42,178 bases of DNA from contig DAHVOH010000024.1 of assembly GCA_027318915.1 (NCBI GenBank), positions 1 to 42,178 on the forward strand, in the 5' to 3' direction. Positions 17,558 through 25,461 of the stretch are shown here, piece after piece. Positions within the stretch are counted from its first letter, which is position 1. Every line of letters starts with the position of its first letter. Under the pieces are notes generated by a model. That model worked only from the letters and a program-made list of their open reading frames with translations. It did not search any database and had not been told where the DNA came from. The position numbers and the translations under genes were made by a program. This DNA is from Clostridiales bacterium (GTDB lineage Bacteria > Bacillota_E > Sulfobacillia > Sulfobacillales > JAIMBI01).

Positions 17558-17996
17558 ACGACACCCCGTGCCATGAAGATCATCGTCGGCGCCCTGGACC
17601 GGGCCGGCCGACGCGGGGGCAGCGCCGGCGGTTCTCGGACAGGGAGGTGAAGCCCCTGGACCAAGTACGGCGGGAGCTCGGCTTGGACCGCCAGCCCGCC
17701 CCGAACAGCCCTGAACCATCGGACGCCGTGGCGTGGGCCAGACCTCTGACCACGTTGACACCTCGAGAGAGCCATCATCGGCGGGGGCAGCGCGGCGCCG
17801 TGCCGGCAGACATTCTAAGAGAACCGCCCAGCCGGGCGGCCCCTCGTCGGAGATTCTACCGGTTGGCGCTGCGGGGGAAACCCGCGGCATCCCGGAAAAC
17901 CTCGTGCTGAGGGGGTTCGCCCGTTTTTAGCTCCGGCGTCCGGGGGAATCCTCGCCTCCGATCGGGCGCCGCCGTGGCGGCCAATGGCCCAATCCT

Positions 17997-18287
17997 CTAA
18001 AGCCAGCGCACGACCGGCAGACTCTTGAGCGCCAAGGTGACGACGGCAAGAACCATGCCCACGACGGCTAAGCCTTTGCCCCCCGGCTTGACCAACCCCA
18101 CCAGGCCCAATATCAATGCCAGGATGGCGAAAAGGTCTCCCAGCACGATGCCGAGAAGCGGAATCCAGCTCAGGACGAAGCCGGCCGCGCCCACCACCCC
18201 GCTTGAGAGCGCCGCCCAGTTTCCCGTCGAACTCATGCGGACGGCGACGACTCTGCCGCTCCGATTCCACGGCGGTCCCCCATTCAT
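17997..18287 (-). CDS. small DUF4190-like membrane protein
   Basis: 96 residues. After a short polar N-terminus come two or three hydrophobic segments: SSGVVGAAGFVLSWIPLLGI, LGDLFAILALILGLVGLV and GLAVVGMVLAVVTLALKSL. This arrangement, with a Gly-rich turn (KPGGKG) between the later helices, resembles the DUF4190 family of unknown function. The ATG at 18287 follows GGGAGG by eight bases. An in-frame start further upstream would overlap the acetyltransferase gene. It starts 23 bases after the acetyltransferase stop, so the two are likely co-transcribed. Confidence 0.75.
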   Translation of the reverse strand: MNGGPPWNRSGRVVAVRMSSTGNWAALSSGVVGAAGFVLSWIPLLGIVLGDLFAILALILGLVGLVKPGGKGLAVVGMVLAVVTLALKSLPVVRWL

Positions 18288-18310
18288 ACGGTCACCTCCC
18301 GACTGCGGCA

Positions 18311-18880
18311 TCACTCCGGCGGCGTCCATCGCAGATCCGGAAGGACAGTGGGATAACGCTCATAGAACTCGGTACGCAACAAGCCGTAGACGGCCAGATC
18401 CTGCCGGCGCCCCTGGTGCACCTCGTGTTGACGCAGGGTGCCCTCGTGGCGAAATCCCACGCGTTCCAGCAAACGGATCGACGGCTGGTTGAACGGGTAC
18501 ACTTCGGCGTAGATCCGGTCCAGATCTTCCAGGCTGAATCCGTAGTCCAGCATCAGCACCACCGCGTTGCGTCCGACGCCGCGCCGCCGCACCTCGCGCT
18601 CCGCGACGACAAAACCGATAGCGGCGCGGCGGGACCAACGGCTGATTTCGGCCAACTCCACATACCCCACCAGGCGCCGCTCGAATTCAATACCAAAGAG
18701 CACCAGGTCTTCGGGAGGGTCACGAACCAAGTCCTCGTATCGCCGGTCAAATCGTGCTCGCGACATGCGGGGCGTCCACCCGCTGTACGCCTCGAGCTCC
18801 AAGTCTCGATGCCATCCATAGAGCGCGTCGAGGTCTTCCAGTTCGATGGGGCGAATCCTGACGCCCTCCCGCTCCAGCAT
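18311..18880 (-). CDS. GNAT-family N-acetyltransferase (RimJ/RimL-like)
   Basis: 189 residues with the Acetyltransf_3 layout. VRIRPIELEDLDALYGWHRD is the first strand-helix, IGFVVAEREVRRRGVGRNAV contains the acetyl-CoA-binding R-x-x-G-x-G motif, and YPFNQPSIRLLERVGFRHEG is the family's N--S--ll-k-GF-eG motif. It would acetylate an amine, for example a protein N-terminus, antibiotic or polyamine; the substrate is not visible. The ATG at 18880 has GGGGGG three bases away, not ideal. Upstream in-frame sequence runs into the divergent thioredoxin leader. It is divergent from the thioredoxin gene. Confidence 0.85.
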   Translation of the reverse strand: MLEREGVRIRPIELEDLDALYGWHRDLELEAYSGWTPRMSRARFDRRYEDLVRDPPEDLVLFGIEFERRLVGYVELAEISRWSRRAAIGFVVAEREVRRRGVGRNAVVLMLDYGFSLEDLDRIYAEVYPFNQPSIRLLERVGFRHEGTLRQHEVHQGRRQDLAVYGLLRTEFYERYPTVLPDLRWTPPE

Positions 18881-18996
18881 GTGTGCCCCCCGATGCCATA
18901 CTATCACTGAGACACGGCGACCGACTTTGGTACCATGAGGGCGGGCAGGCGGCGGGGCAGCGGTCGCCGGCATCGACGCACAGAGGAGGCCGGACG

Positions 18997-19317
18997 GTGG
19001 TTTTGCCGGACGTGGATGAGACGACCTGGCAGCGAGAGGTGGCCGAGTCCCCCCTGCCGGTTGTGGTGTTGTTTAGCGCTCCGTGGTGACCACACTGCCG
19101 GCGGCTGGGTCCAGTCGCGGAGCGGGTCTTGGATCGGGTGCAAGACAGCGTGCGCATGGTGCGGGTGGACACGGATCAGGAGCCGGAGCTGGCGCAGCGG
19201 TACCATGTTGTGGGAATACCAGCCATGATCCGATTGGTGCGCGGGGAAGAACAGGGCCGCCTCATCGGATTTCGCCCCGAAGATCAGGTGCTGGCCTTCG
19301 CCCAGGGCACTCGGTAG
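18997..19317 (+). CDS. trx: probable selenocysteine-containing thioredoxin (UGA at the first active-site Cys)
   Basis: Read through one UGA at 19087-19089, the frame gives a 106-residue protein of exactly thioredoxin size. Before the UGA is LPVVVLFSAPW and after it PHCRRLGPVAERVLDRVQ, so the active site is W-U-P-H-C where thioredoxins have W-C-x-x-C. Further on, VVGIPAMIRL supplies the conserved cis-proline. GTG at 18997 follows AGAGGAGG with seven bases between. The frame is identical on both sides and no other stop occurs before TAG at 19315. A SECIS-like hairpin starts 11 bases after the UGA. A plain annotation would split this into two fragments. Alternatives are a point mutation (pseudogene) or a sequencing error of TGC/TGT to TGA. 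The exact placement at the redox cysteine plus the hairpin makes selenocysteine the best reading. It stands alone, with a terminator behind it. Confidence 0.72.
19101..19118 (+). promoter_or_regulatory. SECIS-like hairpin after the in-frame UGA
   Basis: GCGGCT (19101-19106) pairs with AGTCGC (19113-19118), six pairs including one G-U, closing a loop GGGTCC. The loop begins with G and contains GGU. The first loop base is 18 bases past the UGA, inside the 16-37 base window known for bacterial SECIS elements. The hairpin lies within codons that match the thioredoxin family well. Confidence 0.55.
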
Positions 19318-19344
19318 CGGACTTCAACTTACGCTGAGGCACGT

Positions 19345-19369
19345 ACGGCCGCCGACAATCGGCGGCCGT
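19345..19369 (+). terminator. hairpin terminator after the thioredoxin gene
   Basis: ACGGCCGCCG pairs perfectly with CGGCGGCCGT around ACAAT, 27 bases after the stop. The following TTCCGTTG is only moderately T-rich, so termination strength is uncertain. It separates the thioredoxin gene from the phosphate-transport genes. Confidence 0.6.
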
Positions 19370-19455
19370 TCCGTTGCCGGTTGCGAGCCGCCGCGGCCCG
19401 ACACCCATCGGAGTCCGGGTCAGTCCACCGGGGGAAGAAATTTTTTCGGGGACGT

Positions 19456-19499
19456 CTGTTAATATTGGATTAAGATCGTGTTACGATCACGTTAGGACG
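19456..19499 (+). promoter_or_regulatory. Pho-box-like array of four 11-bp direct repeats
   Basis: Four consecutive 11-base units read CTGTTAATATT, GGATTAAGATC, GTGTTACGATC and ACGTTAGGACG, giving a G/ATTA core at 19458, 19469, 19480 and 19491 with exact 11-base period. PhoB and PhoP operators are built this way. The array touches the ribosome site of the DUF47 gene (TTG at 19512), so bound protein would overlap the promoter or transcript start, which fits repression better than activation. Confidence 0.6.
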
Positions 19500-19511
19500 G
19501 GGAGGGAGCCA

Positions 19512-20141
19512 TTGAGCTGGCGTGAAGTGTTTAGCAGCCGCCCCAATCCGTTCATCGTCGGATTGGCCGAGCAGGCCGCGGTCATGGCCGAGGTCGTTCA
19601 GGTTTTGAAGCAGTTCGTGGCTGCGGAGGATTCCCGCATCCAGGACGAGTTGGCCCGCCAGGCTTCGGAATTGGAACATGACGGAGATCAACTGCGGGAG
19701 ACGCTGGTCGGGCATTTGCTGCAGTCCCTGGTCACCCCTTTTGATCGCGAGGACATCAACAGTCTGTCGCGCGCGGTGGATGACATCGCCGATTATGCCG
19801 AGAACACGATTAAGGAAATCCGTCTGTACGGCATCACCCCCGACTCTTCCATACGCGAGATGGTGGCCACGCTGGCCGACGCCGGAACGGCCATTCGCGA
19901 CGCCATCCAAGCGCTCTCGACCGACCGTCTGTTGGCCAAGCAGCGGGCGCAGGATGCCAAGCGGCTGGAAAACCGCATGGAGGCGCTGTACCGCCAGGCC
20001 ATCGCCGATTTGTCGCAGGTCGACGACCTGCAGTACGTCATTCGGCTGCGCGAGGTCTACCGGCACTTGTCCAATTCGGCTGACCGGGTCGACAATGCCG
20101 CCAACATTGTTGTGGACATCGTCATCAAGGAAGGCCGATAG
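19512..20141 (+). CDS. DUF47 / PhoU-like Pit accessory protein
   Basis: 209 residues, the normal size of the DUF47 family (PhoU-like helical bundle that accompanies PiT transporters). The sequence is almost all helical, with the signature DDIADYAENTIKEIRLYG around residue 90 and LREVYRHLSNSADRVDNAAN near the C-terminus, which holds the acidic metal-binding-type E-x-x-D pattern. TTG at 19512 is preceded by GGGGAGGGAG, whereas longer in-frame starts would cover the Pho-box repeats. The PiT permease follows 64 bases later. The likely role is modulation of phosphate uptake. Confidence 0.9.
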   Translation: MSWREVFSSRPNPFIVGLAEQAAVMAEVVQVLKQFVAAEDSRIQDELARQASELEHDGDQLRETLVGHLLQSLVTPFDREDINSLSRAVDDIADYAENTIKEIRLYGITPDSSIREMVATLADAGTAIRDAIQALSTDRLLAKQRAQDAKRLENRMEALYRQAIADLSQVDDLQYVIRLREVYRHLSNSADRVDNAANIVVDIVIKEGR

Positions 20142-20205
20142 GGTTGAGTCGGTGTCGGCCGCCGTCCGCAGACGCGACTGATCGGCGTCGGGGCGCGCCG
20201 CGGTC

Positions 20206-21189
20206 ATGACCGGGGCGATTCTTTTTACGCTCATCGGTCTCTTTGCCGGCATTTCCGGCGTCAACGACGGGGGAAACCTGGTAGGCACCTTCTTGCCGAC
20301 TCGGGCCATCCCGCCCCGCTTTCTCATCCCCGTCCTGGTGGGCAGCGTCGCCTTGGGCCCTCTCATCTTCGGCACGGCGGTTTCTCACACCATCGCCGTG
20401 GAAATTATCAATTTCCGCCAGGCGGGATCGGCGGTGCTGGCGGCTGCCTTGATCGCCGCCATCCTGACCCTTCTGGTCACGTGGTGGCTGCGGATTCCGT
20501 CCAGCACCACCATCGCCTTGGCCGGCGGGATGGTGGGCGCCACCCTGTTGGACGGTCAAGCCGCTCTCATCCACTGGGGCGGCGTCGCCAAAGTGGTGGT
20601 GGGGCTGTTCGGATCCGTCATCGTGGGATATATCGTGGCGTTTTTAGCCACCCGCCTGCTCTGGCGCCTGCTGCGGGATGTCTCGGTCGCCAAACCGCGC
20701 CAGCTGGGTTATGTGCAGATCGCCACGCTCATGGTGCAGGGGTTCGCTTACGGCGCCAACGACCAAGAGAAAGCCATCGGTCTCATGGCGCTCGACTTTA
20801 CCACGGCCGCCGGCGGCCACTATCATGTCACCGCCGCCGCCATCGGCCTCCCCCTCATTTTCTGGACGGCCGGGCTGCTCGTGGGCGGATGGCGCATTGC
20901 CCGCACCGTGGGCGGTCACATTTTCCGGATCCGGCCCCTGCATTCTCTGGCCGTGCAGGCCTCCGCGGCCGTCACCGTCATGTCGGCCGCCCTGCTGGGA
21001 CTGCCCGTCAGCACCACCCAGACGACGGACGGATCCCTGTTCGGACTCGGCTCCGCGCTGGCCCCCCGACGGGTGCAGTGGCCAACCGTGCTGCGCCTGC
21101 TGATTGTCTGGGGCACCACCTTGCCGCTGGCGCTGGCGCTCGGCATCGTGGTGGTGAATGTCATGCGCCTCCTTCATCTCGGGTATTGA
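20206..21189 (+). CDS. pit: PiT-family inorganic phosphate transporter
   Basis: 327 residues with about nine to ten membrane segments. The two inverted PiT signatures are GVNDGGNLVGTFLPTRA near residue 18 and GANDQEKAIGLMAL near residue 184 (G-ND pattern). IPSSTTIALAGGMVGA and LPVSTTQTTDGSLFG are the paired P-S-T/T repeats typical of the family. It takes up phosphate, usually as a metal-phosphate complex with a cation gradient. The first signature reads GGN where most members have DVAN or similar, a small deviation. The ATG at 20206 has no clear Shine-Dalgarno, so translation may be coupled to the DUF47 gene upstream. No gene is seen from 21190 to 21398. Confidence 0.92.
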   Translation: MTGAILFTLIGLFAGISGVNDGGNLVGTFLPTRAIPPRFLIPVLVGSVALGPLIFGTAVSHTIAVEIINFRQAGSAVLAAALIAAILTLLVTWWLRIPSSTTIALAGGMVGATLLDGQAALIHWGGVAKVVVGLFGSVIVGYIVAFLATRLLWRLLRDVSVAKPRQLGYVQIATLMVQGFAYGANDQEKAIGLMALDFTTAAGGHYHVTAAAIGLPLIFWTAGLLVGGWRIARTVGGHIFRIRPLHSLAVQASAAVTVMSAALLGLPVSTTQTTDGSLFGLGSALAPRRVQWPTVLRLLIVWGTTLPLALALGIVVVNVMRLLHLGY

Positions 21190-21398
21190 GGGGGAGGCCA
21201 CGCCCACCCCGCCGACGACAGGCCTCACACGCCGTCCCACTGCTCGGCATCTCCCGACCGCCCGCCGCGCTCGGGAACAGCGGCTCTTCTGCGGCCCGCC
21301 GAGATAGCCGCGTTTTCAGACCCCGCTGGCAGACCGCCCAACCGGCGGGGGCAGCCCCTTGGCGTCTGGCCCCCACCCGCGGCGGATACTCGAATCCC

Positions 21399-22118
21399 TT
21401 ACAACACCATGCCCCCACCGACGTTGATGACTTCGCCGGTCACATAGGCCGCATCGTCGGACGCCAAGAAGGCCACCACTTTGCCGACGTCGTGGGGCGT
21501 TCCGATCCGGCCCATGGGGATCTTGGCCAGCATGGCCGAGAACGCCTCGGGCGGCATGCGACGGGTCATCGGCGTATCGATGAATCCGGGACAAATGGCG
21601 TTGACCGTCACGTTGAACGGCGCCAGTTCTTTGGCCGCAGTCTTGGTCAGTCCAATGACGCCCGCCTTGGCCGCGGCGTAGTTGGCCTGTCCCACATTGC
21701 CCTGCCAGCTGGCCGACGAGATGTTGACAATGCGGCCGGCGCGCCGTTCGCGCATGCGCGGGATCACGTGGCGCATCAGGTTGAATGGACCGGTGAGGTC
21801 CACGGCCACCACCAAATCCCACTCTTCACGGGACATGCGGTGGAGCATGCGGTCCCGATTGATGCCCGCGTTGTTCACGAGCACGGCGATGGGGCCCAAG
21901 TCCGTTTCCACCTGCGCCACCACCCGTTCGACGGCGCTGAAATCACTGACGTCCACCGTGTATCCGGAGCTGTCCCCAATGCCTTCCGAAGCGACCGCCA
22001 GCGCCCTTTCGTCCAAGTCACACAACACCGTGTAGAATCCCCGGGTGGCCAGGACATGCGCGATGGCCAGGCCGATCCCCTGCTGGGCCCCGGTCACAAG
22101 CGCGATTGGCTTCTCCAT
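21399..22118 (-). CDS. acetoacetyl-CoA reductase / 3-oxoacyl reductase (SDR family)
   Basis: 239 residues, classical SDR. Cofactor motif TGAQQGIG (9-16), NNAG at 82-85, catalytic serine in NISSASWQG and YxxxK at Tyr147/Lys151. The sequence NISSASWQGNVGQANYAAAK strongly resembles PhbB-type acetoacetyl-CoA reductases, which use NADPH to make (R)-3-hydroxybutyryl-CoA. The alternative is a FabG paralogue. It is the last gene of the long minus-strand operon, 46 bases after the thiolase. The ATG at 22118 follows GAGGGGAGG. No PHB synthase is in the window. Confidence 0.88.
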   Translation of the reverse strand: MEKPIALVTGAQQGIGLAIAHVLATRGFYTVLCDLDERALAVASEGIGDSSGYTVDVSDFSAVERVVAQVETDLGPIAVLVNNAGINRDRMLHRMSREEWDLVVAVDLTGPFNLMRHVIPRMRERRAGRIVNISSASWQGNVGQANYAAAKAGVIGLTKTAAKELAPFNVTVNAICPGFIDTPMTRRMPPEAFSAMLAKIPMGRIGTPHDVGKVVAFLASDDAAYVTGEVINVGGGMVL

Positions 22119-22164
22119 CCGTGCCTCCCCTCACAACCTTGATCGGACAAGTGGCCCGGCCTGT

Positions 22165-23346
22165 TCAGCGGCGCAGATTTTCCACCACGGCGGCGATGCC
22201 TTGTCCGCCCCCGATGCACATGGTGACCAGTCCGAAGCGCTGCCGCCGGCGCTCCAGTTCATAGAGCATCTTCACCGTCAGGATGGCGCCGGTCGCGCCG
22301 ATCGGGTGTCCGAGCGCAATGGCGCCGCCATTGACGTTGGTGATCGACCAGTCGAGATGCGCGTCCCGCACCACCGCGCGCGCCTGGGCCGCAAACGCCT
22401 CATTCAGTTCGACCAGGCTGATGTCATCCAACGTCAGCTCGGCTTTCTGGAGCGCTTTGGCAATCGCTGCCACCGGCGCATACCCCATGATTTCCGGCCG
22501 GATGCCGGCGACCGCGTAGCTCACCAAACGGCCGCGAGGGGACAGCCCCTTGCGCTCGGCGTCGCGCGCCCGCATCAGGACGACGGCGGCGGCGCCGTCG
22601 TTGATCCCGGAGGAATTGCCCGCCGTGACCGTGCCGCCCTCCTGGAACGCCGGTCGCAGACGCTGCAGCTGCTCCAAGGAAGTGTCCCGGGGATGCTCGT
22701 CGACGCTGAACTCACGCTTCTGGCGCCCGTCCGGCACCTCCAGCGGCAGGATCTGATCCGCAAAGCGGCCTTCCGCGATGGCGGCCCGCGCCCGCTGCTG
22801 GGAATCCAACGCCAGTGTGTCCTGGTCGAGACGGGAAATGCCGAACTCCTCGGCCACTTTCTCGGCCGTCACGCCCATCGGATAATGCTCGAAGGGATCG
22901 GTCACCGCACTCAACACGCCGTCCTCCAGCTCGGAGTGGCCGAGCCGCCGTCCCCACCGATTCCACACATAGTAGGGAAGCCGGCTCATATTCTCGGCGC
23001 CGCCCGCCACCACCACATCGGCGTCTTCCAGCTTCAGCCACTGAGCTCCGGTGATGATGGCCTGCAGGCCCGAGCCGCAGAGTCGGTTCACGGTCTGAGC
23101 CGTGCTGGTCTCCGCCGGCAGCCCCGCTCCCAGGGCGGCCACCCGGGCCAAAAAGGCATCCTGCGACACCTGCCCGACCGACCCCAAAATCACCTCGTCG
23201 ACCGTGCCCGGCTCCACCCCGGACCGTCGGAGAGCCTCCCGAATGACGGCCGCGCCGAGCGTGCTGACCGGCACCTCCTTGAGACTTCCGCCAAATGTGC
23301 CGATGGCGGTCCGCACGCCGTCGACAATCACGACGTCTTCTGTCAC
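22165..23346 (-). CDS. acetyl-CoA C-acetyltransferase (thiolase)
   Basis: 393 residues. It joins two acetyl-CoA into acetoacetyl-CoA or cleaves the product. Active residues are visible: nucleophile Cys90 in NRLCGSGLQ, His in GGAIALGHPIGATG and the second Cys in CIGGGQG near the C-terminus. VELNEAFAAQA is the standard NEAFA motif. The start is GTG at 23346, behind AAAAGGGG. It lies 22 bases after the CoA-transferase stop and 46 before the reductase, a typical acetoacetate/3-hydroxybutyrate metabolic trio. Confidence 0.94.
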   Translation of the reverse strand: MTEDVVIVDGVRTAIGTFGGSLKEVPVSTLGAAVIREALRRSGVEPGTVDEVILGSVGQVSQDAFLARVAALGAGLPAETSTAQTVNRLCGSGLQAIITGAQWLKLEDADVVVAGGAENMSRLPYYVWNRWGRRLGHSELEDGVLSAVTDPFEHYPMGVTAEKVAEEFGISRLDQDTLALDSQQRARAAIAEGRFADQILPLEVPDGRQKREFSVDEHPRDTSLEQLQRLRPAFQEGGTVTAGNSSGINDGAAAVVLMRARDAERKGLSPRGRLVSYAVAGIRPEIMGYAPVAAIAKALQKAELTLDDISLVELNEAFAAQARAVVRDAHLDWSITNVNGGAIALGHPIGATGAILTVKMLYELERRRQRFGLVTMCIGGGQGIAAVVENLRR

Positions 23347-23368
23347 GATTCCACCCCTTTTCGATCCC

Positions 23369-24952
23369 TCAGTCCCCCATCAGCCGCGCTCTCAAACCCA
23401 ACCGGGCTTCCGAATAAATCGCCGGCGGCACCTCCCGCACCGGATCGGCCACAGCCGGCCGGAATGCCATCTGTCCCAGCACATCCCGCTCCAAGTCCAC
23501 CCCCGGCGCCACTTCGACGACGGTCCACCCGGCGGGCGTCAGTTGGACCACCGCGCGCTCGGTGACCACCAGCACCCGCTGCCCGTTGGCCAAAGCGCGT
23601 GCGCCGTTGAACGACAGCTGCTGCACGCGCTCGACCCACTTGCGCACGGCGCCTTCACGCCGGATGGTGAGCCGTCCGTCTCCGGCCGTCACGTCCACCC
23701 CTTGGGCCGTGAAGGTCCCACAGAAGACCACCGTGCGCGCCTGCTGCGTGATGTCGATAAAGCCCCCCGCGCCGGTGGCGCGCTCCCCCAGCTTGGTCGC
23801 GTTGACATTGCCTTCGCGGTCCGCTTCGCCAAATCCCATAAACGTGATGTCGACCCCATGGCCATTATAGAAGTCGAACTGATAGGGATGCTCAATCAAC
23901 GCGTCCGGGTATTCGGCGATGCCGAAATCAATGCCGCCCAGGGGCCGCCCGCCGTACACGCCGGATTCCACGGTCAGCGTGACCAGGTCCCCCGCCTCTT
24001 CGTTGAGGACTTCCGGACCAATGACGTCATTGGGAATGCCGGTGCCCATATTGACGATGTCGCCCGCCGCCAGTTCCAGCATGGCGCGACGCCCAATCAC
24101 GCGCCGCACGTCGAGGGGGCGGACGGCCGCGTCGGCCAGCGACGGATCCCAGCCACAGCTGGAGAATCGCGGCTCAAAGACGAAGCTGGAGGTTTGCCGA
24201 TGGTCCCGCTCCGCATTCTTGGCGACCGTGATGAAGTGGACGTGGGCGCCCGGAATCTCCACGTTCCGAGGATTCAGCGTGCCCCGGGGCACAACGTGCT
24301 TCACCTGGGCCACAATGCGACCGTCATACCGCCGCCCGGCAAACACGGCCGGCAGAATCTCGAGCTTCATCGCTTCTTCCGGCGCGGCGATGTTGCCCCG
24401 GTCATCCGCCAGCGTGCCGCGCACCAAGACCCAGTCGACGCGCACCGCTTCAATCCAGAGATACTCGCGGCCTTCCACCTGCACGACGCGGATCAGATCG
24501 GGCTCCGGCCGGGTCCGCGCGTTCATCTTGCCCCCCTCCACACGGGGATCGATGAAAGTTTCGAGCCCAATCTGGGTGAGATGACCCGGCAGGCCCGACG
24601 CCATGGACCGGAACCAGTGGGTCACCTGACCTTGGGGCAGGCAGTAGGCAATGACGCGATTGGTCGCAATCAGGTCCATCCAACGCGGCGCCAATCCCCA
24701 GTGCGAGCCGATGATGCGCCGCACCATGCCCTCGTGAGCCAGATGCTGGATGCCGTCCTGCCGGTTGCTCTGACCCGAGGCATGAATGAGGGTCAGGTCC
24801 GCCGGATGCCCTTCATGCAAAAAGCGGTCTTCCAGCGCGCGCAGAACCGCCTCCGACGCCCCGCTCAACGTCATGCCGACGGTCAGCAGGTGGGCGCCGT
24901 CGGGAATGGCGCGGGCAATCTCTTCGGCGTCCACAAACCTGGGTCCGGGCAT
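23369..24952 (-). CDS. acyl-CoA:acetate/3-ketoacid CoA-transferase (YdiF/propionate CoA-transferase type)
   Basis: 527 residues, both CoA-transferase halves fused, as in YdiF and Pct. The catalytic glutamate is Glu329 in VTLTVESGVYGG, matching the E-x-G active site. GTGIPNDV before it is the oxyanion glycine region. NMGTGIP marks the second domain start. The ATG at 24952 follows GGTGAGG. Sequence upstream in frame overlaps the rbsD gene and is not used. It may activate acetoacetate, propionate or another short acid using acetyl-CoA. It follows rbsD by 46 bases. Confidence 0.92.
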   Translation of the reverse strand: MPGPRFVDAEEIARAIPDGAHLLTVGMTLSGASEAVLRALEDRFLHEGHPADLTLIHASGQSNRQDGIQHLAHEGMVRRIIGSHWGLAPRWMDLIATNRVIAYCLPQGQVTHWFRSMASGLPGHLTQIGLETFIDPRVEGGKMNARTRPEPDLIRVVQVEGREYLWIEAVRVDWVLVRGTLADDRGNIAAPEEAMKLEILPAVFAGRRYDGRIVAQVKHVVPRGTLNPRNVEIPGAHVHFITVAKNAERDHRQTSSFVFEPRFSSCGWDPSLADAAVRPLDVRRVIGRRAMLELAAGDIVNMGTGIPNDVIGPEVLNEEAGDLVTLTVESGVYGGRPLGGIDFGIAEYPDALIEHPYQFDFYNGHGVDITFMGFGEADREGNVNATKLGERATGAGGFIDITQQARTVVFCGTFTAQGVDVTAGDGRLTIRREGAVRKWVERVQQLSFNGARALANGQRVLVVTERAVVQLTPAGWTVVEVAPGVDLERDVLGQMAFRPAVADPVREVPPAIYSEARLGLRARLMGD

Positions 24953-24998
24953 CAACCTCACCTGCCTTGCCGGTCGGCCGCGGCTCGGGTTGGCCGCC

Positions 24999-25400
24999 TC
25001 AGAACGAGACGCCGCCGACCAGAATGATGTTGGCATACCATGTCAGCTCTCCGGTTCGCACCGCCGCCCGCACCCCGTGCGTGCGCGCCTTGAGGTCCGG
25101 GTGCGGCACCAGCGTGATGCGGGCGCTGCTCGGCAGCAATCGCCGGACCTCTTCAAAGAGTGCCGGACTGTGTTTTGCCATCTCGTCCGCCATGACGGCT
25201 TCCTCCACCGTCAGCTCGGCCAAAATTCTCTCCAGGACGGTGCTCAAGCGGGGCACGTTGCCGGTCAACGCCAAGTCCACGCGTTCGACGCCCAAGGGAA
25301 TCGGCAGCCCGGCGTCCGTGACCAACAACTCGTCGGTGTGGCCCATCTCCGCCAGCACCCGACTCAGCTGGCCGTGCAAGATGGCTGAACTCTGCTTCAT
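24999..25400 (-). CDS. rbsD: RbsD/FucU-type sugar pyranase (mutarotase)
   Basis: 133 residues, standard size. RbsD-type features: HGQLSRVLAEMGHTDELLVT with the N-terminal His (about residue 9) and DAGLPIPLGVERVDLALTGN, plus the terminal YANIILVGGVSF, which is near-invariant in RbsD. The protein converts pyran and furan or anomeric forms of ribose or related sugars in the cytoplasm. The ATG at 25400 follows AGGAGAGGAGC. It is unusual between a metallo-hydrolase and CoA-metabolism genes. It implies that a free sugar is handled by this operon. No ribokinase is nearby. Confidence 0.93.
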   Translation of the reverse strand: MKQSSAILHGQLSRVLAEMGHTDELLVTDAGLPIPLGVERVDLALTGNVPRLSTVLERILAELTVEEAVMADEMAKHSPALFEEVRRLLPSSARITLVPHPDLKARTHGVRAAVRTGELTWYANIILVGGVSF

Positions 25401-25461
25401 CGCTTTCTGCTCCTCTCCTGCTGTCGCCGCGAGTCCTCCGCCCCGTGCTCCCGCGCCCTGG

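Noticed and set aside
18883..19089. Short ORF ending at the thioredoxin UGA as a separate gene
   Set aside because: The half after the UGA continues in the same frame with the remaining thioredoxin motifs, so two genes are unlikely.
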